A DNA stretch of 64,000 nt from Amoebidium appalachense (taxonomy: Eukaryota; Ichthyosporea). Numbering within the stretch: the first letter of the stretch is position 1; every line of letters begins with the position of its first letter. The position numbers were made by a program, and so were the translations under genes. The notes below the pieces were generated by a model. That model was not told the origin of the DNA. It made no database searches and was given only the letters and a program-made list of their open reading frames with translations. The DNA lies in the NCBI GenBank assembly GCA_963693365.1, contig CAVNZM010000001.1, forward strand, positions 2,418,001 through 2,482,000, written 5' to 3'. Shown here in pieces: positions 56,072 through 64,000 of the stretch.

Positions 56072-56623
56072 CAGCACACGCTTGCTTGTATGCATCCACT
56101 GACACATGATTCCCTCCCTCCCCATCGGCACACCCAACGCCATGTTCTCTGACATTCACTCATGCTCTTGTGTTGAAGGGGATTGGTGTCTATGCACGAA
56201 TAAAGCCGGCAAGGGCTCCGTTGGGGAGGGGGGGGGGGGGGGGGGGGGGAGGGGGGGGGGGAGGCAAATGTGGTCTCCGAATAATTGTGATCACTTGACG
56301 TGGACTAGTTGCACCTGGATGCATGCATTGGTCGACAGATTGGGCCATTTCGGTGTTTCCAATACACGTTGCTGTGTTTCTTTTGGAAATCTAATGCATG
56401 CACAAGCGAAAACCCTGTCTCACCCGATGCAAGTATTAAACCCTGCCTGGGTGTGTTTCAGGTGCGCCGGGACCCATCCGGGCAGCTGCAGTATGAAAAC
56501 ACCTTTGTTTACTCCTCGTGGGTGCCCGAAGTCAAGGCCAGCGGGGTGACTGTCCCCATGATGACGACATACAACACCACACGTACACTGTCAAAGGTAT
56601 GCATATGCTTTCATCCCTTGCTT

Positions 56624-56656
<33 letters not shown>

Positions 56657-56719
56657 CACACACAAAAAAAAAAAAAAAAAAAAAAAAGAGAAGAGAAAAA
56701 AAGAAAAGAGAGAAAAGAA

Positions 56720-56754
<35 letters not shown>

Positions 56755-59700
56755 TCGCCACCATATTCACCATCCCAGCTTTCCCCACCTACCACATATT
56801 TTTCAGTCAACTGACCAATAGGAGATTTTGTAGATTTGAGTTGTGTATCAGAGTGCCGGTGTGGGTGGCTGGTTGGGTGGGTGGGAGGTTGATTATGTAT
56901 TTGATGGAGGCGGGCGAATGCCATGCCGGAGATTCAGTATTCAGCCAGAGAGGCGACTAAATCAATCCCCATATACATAATACAGCAAAAATCTGCTGTG
57001 TAACGAGATATCCATAGCTCCATCTGTCTATGTGGCCGCCTATCCATCCATCCATCCATCTATCTTCTTCGATGTTTTTTTTTCTTCTTTTGACTGGATT
57101 TATTCGACGGAAAGTTATGCAAGTATGCACGGCATACTGAGAAGACAATAAAAACTTCACGAGTTATCCAGTAACAAGTGCATACTGAGATACCTGAACA
57201 CTGTGTGAAAATCATATAAATACTGAATGTGACGACCAACAGAATTCAACAAAAAGTCTAAAGTGTTCACATTGCCAGCTAGTGTAGCAGATACCCGGAG
57301 GGAAAGAGGTAAAACGCGACATAAAAATTCACACCTATCAACATGCTTGCGATTAAAAAGGTCAGCACAAAAGTGGCACCAGCGGCGATGAAAACAAGAA
57401 TTACAGCGCCACTGCACAACTTCCCAGGCAATATCAACATCAGAGCACCATACAGACTTATCTACTAGGGTGGTATCCATACGTACAGCAGGAGAAATGT
57501 ATCCTGCCAAAGCTCCCAAAAAGCGATAATGATCAGTACGGTGTTGCCTAAGGAACATAACACATGCCGACTGAGTTTTACCTTTGATTTCTCTATCAGA
57601 ACGAGAAAGAAACTTATACTGCGTATGGTAATAACGCGAAAAGGCAGAAAAAACAGGAAGAGAAAAGAAAGAGGGAGTGAGATAGCGAGAGGAAGAATCA
57701 GGTGGAAAGAGGGCAGGCTGAGGACATTCAGAAGTAGCGTTGGTGAATCGGGGGGGAAGAGGGATGGAGGGAGGGGGGGGAAAGAAAGCATAAAGGGGGT
57801 GACCATCAGGTAGCCTAACTAAATGAAAACAAAAACGAAGAGACAATTCCTCCATACGACAAACAGCAGACGACAATCCAAACATACTGATTAAGGGAGG
57901 CACAAACCGAGTACGAAACAAAGTGCGTAGCGCAGTACCCTGAAAATCGTCGAACTCGTTCAGCGCCATTGCCGCCTTGCGAGGTGGGGCGCAGGCCAAT
58001 AGCGGAAGTCCATATTCGAAAGTCGGCCGTAAAAAAGTTTTATAGTAGAGAAGAAGGTTCGCAGGATGGATCACAGACTCCTGTTGAAACATATTTGACA
58101 CGATGTGAAGCTTACCCTTCGCACGAGCGATCCGTGCCGTGAGGAGCTTGCGGAAATCAATACCCCGTGCAGTAAAAGGAATTCGATGTTTCTGAATCCT
58201 ATCCATCGGTCCATATATCCTCCCCTTTTTCAGTCCCGATGCCATATGGTCTGTGATATCTAGTTATAGCTCTAGTAAGTCTTGTGGACCTGATGGACTC
58301 CCTGCTGGGTTTCTTAAAATCCTTGTTCCCTCCTACCCACAAAAGGAAAGTGATCGTGCTATTAAACCTGATCTTACTATCATGTTAAGCTCTCTCTTTT
58401 CTTGGTGTGTTAAATGTGGACATGTCCCGTCATCTTGGTTAGATACCTTAGTGATCCCCATAGTTAAGAAGGACTCTGAGGGCCCCATATCATCCTTTCG
58501 CCCCATTACACTAACCCAGGTTGTTCGTAGATTCTTTGAAGCTTGCTTACTTAGGTTATTTGCACATCACCCTAGGTTTCAATCTATTCTTCACATACAC
58601 CCATGCCAATCCGCTTTTCGTAAAAACAATTCATGTTATGTTCAAATAATGGCACTGCACGATTCTATGCAAGTTGGTGCACGATATGTTGGCTTTATTG
58701 ATTGGAAAACTGCTTACGATTCTGTCTCCCCTGGTCTCCTATGGGAAAAGCTTGCTGCACGGGGTGTACCACCCTGCATTGGTGTTCTGTTAGAAGCACT
58801 CTTGTCTCAAACCTATGGTAGAGCTGTGGTTAATGGGCATCTTTCATATGGTTTTGCTCGTACTAGAGGTCTCTTGCAGGGTTCATTGCTTAGCCCCTTT
58901 TTGTTTAACCTATTTATAGATGATTTGGCTGTCAAGATTTACGCCGAAAACGATGACCCTATTAATAACTTTCCGCCTGCACTTCTCTATGCTGATGATC
59001 TGTCCCTCCTTGCCCGTACCCCTAGACGCCTGCAAAGATTGTTCGATGTAGTGTCAGAGTGGTGCAAGGCAAACCTTATGATCCTTAACATAGACAAATG
59101 TGGTGTTCTTGTACCTGATATAGCTAACAATTTACACACATTTACATTATCATCTAAACCTGTACCTATAGTTCCAGAATACAAATATCTTGGTGTTCCG
59201 GTTGATTCTGTTGGTGTTATGTTTCCCCATATGGTCGAAAAGAGGGTAGAGTTGGCTCGTAAGCGGTTAGCTTTCTTCTCGGCTAATATTTTTAAAGACA
59301 CACCCCTCCATCCTTCTATTAGACTTACATTTATTCGCACTTTTGTCTTCCCGGCATGTGAATATGGTTTACCCCTTCTCGCCGCTTGGATCAAGAAAGA
59401 GAGAACTAGAGCGCTTAAACCCTTGGCAAATTTCCTTGAAGCAGAAGTTGCCTCCTTTCTATCTAACAACTGTTGTAAACCTGGGCCTGTAACGCTCTCG
59501 ATATATGGTCTGGTCCCAATAGCTGCTAGAGTATCCTATCTCGCGCTGAAATTCAATAAGCACATAAGCCGCTTAAAGAAGTATTTGCCCTCCCACCCTC
59601 TCTTCTCTATCCGACCTGTCCCCTCCTCACCTCTCCCCTCTTTCCTCCCCTCTCTCTCCCCTTCTCCCCTGGGCACAAATACAAATAAACCCCGCAATAG

Positions 59701-60274
59701 TGTGTGTGTGACTTTGGACTGCCACTTACTTATTAAACATGTACACAATCACAAGATAATCACGCAATATAACAAATGGAAAAAGATACCACACGACACT
59801 AGACCCGATGAAAGCATACACCTTGAAAAACTAAGCCTTATGTCTCGTTTTATATATACTGACCGCCTCAACCATATTGCCAAATATGGCACTCGCAAAT
59901 GTATAACACCTAAATACATATTACCTTCCTGTAGAACTGGTCTTTCTCTAGCTGATGGTATTATTGATCAATTACCACGCTTTTACTGTACACGTGCTAT
60001 ACAGTGGAGATCTAATAAGTATAAGGTGGCATCATTTGCATGCCCAAACAACACACACACACACCAGTTTAACCGGTCATGTATCGCCAAATGTAGTTTG
60101 ATAGACCACATAATACCGCAACACACACACGTCACATTCACAACAGACACCCAGAAAGATAGCCTACCTGTAAATTACAACATCCTTGATTTTATACTAA
60201 ACACGCGTAACTACGACCTGTTTATTAGATGTATTGATTGGCTTGAGAAACACATCACTACAAAATTATAGCGC

Positions 60275-60330
<56 letters not shown>

Positions 60331-60859
60331 CAGCTGATACCGAGTGTCCCAGGGAAGCCCCTTAAAAAAAATAAAAAAAAAATAAAAAAAATTAAAAAAA
60401 AAACGGGGAACCCCAACTAATTGATTTCTCCTTGTAGTCTTTATGGTGTCTCGTAGAGAAAGTAAACCCTGATATATAGTTATCACCCGACATCTATGTA
60501 CGTGTTCATGATATACCGCTGAGGGGATATTCCGAGCAAAACCCCCCCCCATACCTGAGACTGGTTTCTCTTTGCCTCGAGTAAACAGCGTAAACCCCCC
60601 ATATATCTCTTATCTATCTATTTATCTATCTATCCATCTCATCTATTGCAATTTCCATCGCCTAACACTGGGAGGCAGGTTCGGGGCAAGGTGGACAACC
60701 GACGCTGCCACCCCCACCTCAGCGTCAAGAATCTTCTGCTCTCTGTTGGTGTTTTCAGATTTCTGCAGGTAACATTCTTCCCCGCTTGTCTTGGTGTCTT
60801 CGTTCAGATATTTCGGCTACGACTTGGATTTTTGTACTTCGGCCCGTGTAGAAGCCCAA

Positions 60860-60923
<64 letters not shown>

Positions 60924-61351
60924 ACACACACATGCATGTTGGCCTTGGTGCCGACAACTCATCACAGCTCACCTACAAGTCGTTAATAAACAGCACATCC
61001 CCCCCCCCACCCCCCCCCCCCCCTCCCCCCCCACCAGCTCCTACACCTCCCCCCCCCCCCCCCCTCCCCTCCCTCCCTCTCTCTCTCCCTCTCTCTCTCT
61101 CTCTCTTCCTCCCTCTCTCTCTCTCTCTGTCTCCCTCTCTCTCTCTCTTTCGTTCTCTCTCGTTCTCTCCCTCCTCTCTCTCTCTCTCTCCCTCTCCCCC
61201 TCTCTCCCCCCTCCCCCTCCCCCCTCCTCTCTCCCCCCGCTCCTTTTCCCAAACAATTCCTTCGCCGTTCTTCTTTCTCAGCCGGCTAAGTTTTTTGGGT
61301 TGCCTGGTAAGTTTTGAAATGGAGCTCTCGTCTCTGATCTGTCCACCACAG

Positions 61352-61388
<37 letters not shown>

Positions 61389-62595
61389 TTTCCCCCCCCT
61401 CCCTCCCTCCCCTCCCTTCGCCCTCTCTCCTCTCCTCCCCCCCCCCCCCTTCCCCCCCCTCCTCCCCCCCCCCCCCCCTTCCCCTCCTACCTTCTTTCCC
61501 CCCTCCCCCCCCCCCCCCTGGCCAAACCCTGTACACAATCTTCTCATCAGCAGGTCTCTAACCCACTCTGCAGAACGTTTTACGCATTTCTGCTTGCATT
61601 CTGCATCGTGTTATCCGTTTGTTCTTGTGTACTTCGTACTTTTTGACGCATTCAAACCCCCCTCCCCCAACCCCCCCCCCCCCACACACACACACAACAC
61701 ACACACACACACCGCCTTCCTTCCTTCTCCCATCACCGCACAACTGCCTATATAACTATAATATAAACAGGGCTCCCCTGATGTTGCTCTTCTGTAAATG
61801 GGTTTGAAAGGTGTAATTTGTGCCTCTGTAGTGCCTTTATCGCCCTCCTTATATCCCCCTCCCTTCCGTTCTTCCGTTCTGCCTTCCCTCCTTCGTCCTT
61901 TGCTCCTGATGTGGGCCGGAATGGGAGCGGAATAGAGCTCAGAATGATTGACAACTTTTTTCTCCAAACTTCATGTTCATTCTGGCCTCCTAATAAACAT
62001 CGAGTCCTCCGTGGCGCAATTGGCAGCGCGTTCGGCTGTTAACCGAAAGGTCCCTGGTTCGACCCCAGGCGGGGGAGGTTCCTTTTTTTTTTTTTTTTTT
62101 TTCCCGCGCATTCTTGTGCGCGGTCTCTTGCTGCTGCTGCAGTCGTTTTTCTCGGTGCTTTCCTGTCTGGAAGATGTAAGCCATTCAAGGCAGAATGCTA
62201 CATTTGTAGCAGGGCAGCGTAAAAGCAAGTGCACTCCAAGCGTACGCAGTGATGCTCAACACACAAGATCCTTTCATTCGGGCTCCATCAGCTTGCATCG
62301 GGCAGCGTTTGCCTGCCGTCCTGCTCTAACGCATCTGCCTGTATTTGCGCTTTGGCCTTACATGGGTGGTATTTGAAAAAGCTCTCAATCTTTCTAACGG
62401 ATGTGAATGCCTCTTACACAGGGCCGCGGTGGTATGTACTACATCGGAAACATAGCCACCCCCGGCAATGGCCACGATCTTTCCCTGCTGTCTGCCCTTG
62501 TTGTGTGCCACCACCTTGGTGCCCCCTACCCCTTTGCCAAAGACCCCCTGGCTAGAGCTGACTTCGAACGCCTCCGCTCCTTGATGGGCTTGTGA
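48855..62595 (+). CDS. FAD-dependent oxidoreductase, amine-oxidase-like (COG2907 type)
   Basis: A flavoprotein of the amine-oxidase fold, closest by motif to bacterial COG2907 and to the N-terminal half of plant cyclopropane synthases; the substrate is unknown. Exons: 48855-48919, 49279-49390, 50231-50326, 50944-51159, 51971-52107, 53462-53582, 54409-54551, 55295-55350, 55746-55870, 56462-56596, 60679-60768 and 62422-62595. Total 1470 nt in one frame, 489 aa. Seen: hydrophobic N-terminus MTLLGWLAAVFTAWIDMLL (likely membrane anchor), the dinucleotide fold AVVGGGIAGCGAAWHL, then VVLYEGREKVGGNARTH, which supplies the ribose-binding Glu and GG motif. C-terminal GRGGMYYIGNIATPGNGHDL corresponds to the second FAD motif. 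No cyclopropane synthase domain follows. The acceptor of exon 5 is the least certain. Intron 10 carries two retrotransposons, and the last intron a tRNA. Start chosen as the first in-frame ATG after a stop. Confidence 0.9.
50812..50892. repeat. (CA)n microsatellite
   Basis: About 40 CA units, followed by a C-run that serves as the pyrimidine tract before the exon at 50944. This is one of the few places where (CA)n lies 5' of the C-run. Confidence 0.95.
52110..52860. repeat. G-rich block ending in long (GT)n
   Basis: Dense (GGGT)n/(GGGA)n sequence with G-runs at 52290-52313, 52561-52600 and 52688-52710, then about 45 GT units to 52860. All of it is intron of the FAD oxidoreductase gene. Strong G-quadruplex potential on the sense strand is expected from the sequence. 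Confidence 0.95.
55444..55722. repeat. (ACTC)n then (CA)n microsatellite
   Basis: (ACTC)n from about 55457, then mixed TCACTCACACATCACTCACA units repeated three times, then about 45 CA units to 55722. Intron of the FAD oxidoreductase gene, ending about 20 bp before the acceptor at 55745. Confidence 0.95.
57157..58245 (-). mobile_element. Non-LTR retrotransposon fragment, C-terminal part (minus copy)
   Basis: An open frame of about 362 codons on the minus strand. It aligns with the C-terminal half of the plus-strand element next to it: LRPTFEYGLPLLA here and VFPACEYGLPLLA there, QWR-containing blocks, and NTLDFLLN versus YNILDFILN near the end. It has a CCHC-type zinc knuckle, CHFCADLFNRKHVDRC (C-x2-C-x7-H-x3-C). 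It lacks the reverse transcriptase catalytic core, so it is 5'-truncated. The frame ends LLLDNS; beyond its stop lie an A-run and (ATGG)n at about 57037-57090. It lies in intron 10 of the FAD oxidoreductase gene, in antisense. The two copies are too diverged to be one insertion event. Confidence 0.85.
58253..60402 (+). mobile_element. Non-LTR (LINE-type) retrotransposon, 5'-truncated, RT intact
   Basis: A stop-free frame of about 670 codons encodes reverse transcriptase motifs in order: SCGPDGLPAGFLK, SFRPITLTQVVRRFFE, SAFRKN, FIDWKTAYDSV (first catalytic Asp), GLLQGSLLSPFLFNLFIDDL, the catalytic YADD in ALLYADDLSLLA, and YKYLGVPVD. There is no endonuclease domain and no start ATG; the frame opens just before the RT domain, so the copy is 5'-truncated. 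The C-terminus ends EKHITTKL at 60271. The short 3' flank has a (CA)n tract and an A-rich tail of (A)nT units at 60364-60402. The undamaged frame suggests recent insertion. It sits in sense orientation in intron 10 of the FAD oxidoreductase gene. Confidence 0.92.
60861..60932. repeat. C-run followed by (CA)n
   Basis: About 48 C then about 12 CA units, in the last intron of the FAD oxidoreductase gene. Further C/CT-rich blocks extend to 61520 and contain (CT)n. Confidence 0.95.
61592..61656 (+). repeat. Dispersed poly(C)-tailed repeat, 5'-truncated, opposite orientation
   Basis: Reads GCTTGCATTCTGCATCGTG to GACGCATTCAAA, then a C-run. It is the reverse complement of the tail end of 15967-16200. 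This copy shows the proposed element orientation directly: body, then CATTCAAA, then C tail. Last intron of the FAD oxidoreductase gene. Confidence 0.85.
62005..62077 (+). tRNA. tRNA-Asn (GUU)
   Basis: A 73-nt cloverleaf with all stems paired: acceptor TCCTCCG/CGGGGGA (one T-G wobble), D stem GCGC/GCGC, anticodon stem TTCGG/CCGAA with loop CTGTTAA (anticodon GTT), and T stem CCTGG/CCAGG with loop TTCGACC. The discriminator is G. Internal promoter A box TGGCGCAATTGG and B box GGTTCGACCCC are present, and a run of about 20 T at 62083-62102 would end Pol III transcription. The gene is sense-oriented in the last intron of the FAD oxidoreductase gene. The 1-72 pair is T-A rather than the common G-C. 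Confidence 0.93.
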
Positions 62596-62723
62596 ATCCC
62601 CCCCCCCCTCCCCCCCCCCCCCCCCCCCCCCCCCAGTAGGACATCAGGATGTACATTGCATGTAGGCCTCCCCCCTTCCCCCCTTCCCCCTCCCCCCCCC
62701 CCCAATCATACAGTCACATGCTT

Positions 62724-62779
<56 letters not shown>

Positions 62780-63427
62780 CGCAGCCTCGGGATCAAGGGG
62801 CCTGCTGTGGTCATCAATAATATGTATCGATTATTTCGCCTGTAAATAGTGGTCTAGATCTAAAATGTAAAAGTGTTGCAGATTCTAGGATCTATCATGT
62901 GCTATACTATACGGTGCGAGTTCTTCAAACGCAATGGGTCTCACGCGTAATTGCACCGTGCTCGCGTTAATAAAACATAGAAATCAGTCATTGACCGGCT
63001 TGGAGTAAGCAAGCAGCTGCAGACAGCATCTGTCTGCTCTGGTATTGCAGCTGTGCTGCAAGACTAAGAAACACATTTTCCTTTTTGGTCCCTTTCAGGT
63101 ACGGGCATGTACTGGAAGCATGAATATCATTCACAGTTCGGAACTTTACTGAGATGAAAGTCGTATGTTTCCGAATCCCCCTCCCCTAGGCCTTTTTCTA
63201 GGCATCACAGTATCCGGAATAATGCATGCACAGTCAACCAAAATCACCCTAACATATGTACATATGCATAGTAGAAAGCATTCATTCATGTCACTGCCAT
63301 CACAACATCGTGTTTCTGAAAAAATAACTGCCCGACGTGTCCTTGATCAATATAGACACCACATACCAAGAGTATTCTACTGATGTTGCCAGTAATCGAC
63401 TCTCCAATACATTTCAAAGCCATCAGC

Positions 63428-63493
63428 GATAGAGAGGTCGAAACCCCCTAGGGGGGATAGGGTGGCACTTATGGGGGTTTCGACCTCTCTATC
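63428..63493. repeat. 21-bp perfect inverted repeat
   Basis: Arms at 63428-63448 (GATAGAGAGGTCGAAACCCCC minus its last base repeats to the loop) and 63473-63493 are exact reverse complements, with a 24-nt loop. The arm word TTTCGACC also occurs in the dispersed repeat family. It could be a hairpin terminator-like element or a miniature transposon remnant. Confidence 0.85.
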
Positions 63494-63596
63494 CGTGGCG
63501 GGAAAAGAGATCAAGAAAACATTCACTCAGTCAAAAGGCCCGCATCGCTAACCAGAGATTCCATAACCCCATATAATTGCCGTTGTTCCCTTCCAG

Positions 63597-63662
63597 CATT
63601 TGGCTCTTCCACCTATTTACAGACCCTGGGAGCGCAGTAGGATCAACCGGGGCACACTCCCT
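63597..63662 (+). CDS. Candidate internal exon of an unidentified gene
   Basis: 66 nt, 22 codons, phase 0 at both ends (HLALPPIYRPWERSRINRGT, then LP), preceded by the strong acceptor CCCTTCCAG and followed by the donor GTAAGG. It is too short to identify. It would belong to a plus-strand gene extending beyond the window. Confidence 0.4.
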
Positions 63663-64000
63663 GTAAGGGAAAAGTATGCAAGTTAGCCAGCAGCCAGCAT
63701 CCTCTCTCCAGCACTCTCTACAAGTGTAACCAAGAACACAGCACTATTAGGGCTATCTAACCACCCCCCCCCCCCCCCCCCCCCCTTCTCCCCTCCCCTC
63801 CCCCCCAACCACCACCGCCACCACACCAAAAAAAAAAAACAAAAAAAAAACTCACAATATATGATGTTCTTACCTGCTCGATCATACCCCCTTCCCCCCC
63901 CCCCTCCCCCCCTCCCCCTCCCTCCCCCCACCACCACACACACACACCACACACACACACACAAACACACGATGTCACATACACACTCCCCGCTCCCCCC

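Larger units (their letters stand above)
62596..64000. other. Downstream flank of the FAD oxidoreductase gene
   Basis: C-rich DNA and (CA)n at 62727-62777, AT-rich unique DNA to 63420, an inverted repeat at 63428-63493, one possible exon at 63597-63662, then C-rich low-complexity DNA to the window end. Confidence 0.5.

Overview
The window is nuclear DNA from an intron-rich eukaryote, most likely a unicellular alga or other protist; I cannot fix the lineage from sequence alone. Four multi-exon genes can be spliced on paper with GT-AG introns into proteins of the length usual for their families. Long G or C homopolymers (up to 80 nt), T/A homopolymers and (CA/GT)n or (GA)n microsatellites fill most introns and intergenic DNA. 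Most apparent poly-Gly, poly-Pro, Cys-Val or Thr-His reading frames are translations of these repeats and are not annotated as genes.

Layout, left to right. 289-5988 (minus): C-terminal exons of a coiled-coil protein whose 5' end was not found. 5989-10489: repeat-rich DNA with one possible gene relic. 10490-17889 (minus): complete eIF3e gene, 9 exons, 444 aa, with a poly(C)-tailed dispersed repeat in its introns. 18332-18778: a weak hypothetical ORF. 19047-21213 (minus): complete SERBP1/HABP4-type ribosome- and mRNA-binding protein, 5 exons, 330 aa. 21214-23375: CCAAT-type promoter DNA and a weak small ORF. 23376-30087 (minus): complete NRS/ER-type nucleotide-rhamnose synthase (epimerase/reductase), 3 exons, 292 aa. 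30984-38428 or beyond (plus): a low-complexity protein of unknown function with EYYDV repeats. 38429-46357: gene-poor DNA. 46358-48274 (minus): a two-exon gene of unknown function with an apparent 1-nt frameshift. 48855-62595 (plus): complete FAD-dependent oxidoreductase, 12 exons, 489 aa. Its tenth intron holds two 5'-truncated non-LTR retrotransposons head to head, and its last intron holds a tRNA-Asn gene and another dispersed-repeat copy. 62596-64000: a 21-bp inverted repeat and one possible exon of a further gene.

The identifiable genes serve translation (eIF3e, the SERBP1-like factor, tRNA-Asn), nucleotide-sugar metabolism and flavin oxidoreduction. They do not form a pathway. The most unusual features are the fixed-polarity homopolymer/microsatellite mosaics, the use of those tracts as splice signals, the poly(C)-tailed repeat family, the frameshifted gene and the inverted LINE pair.
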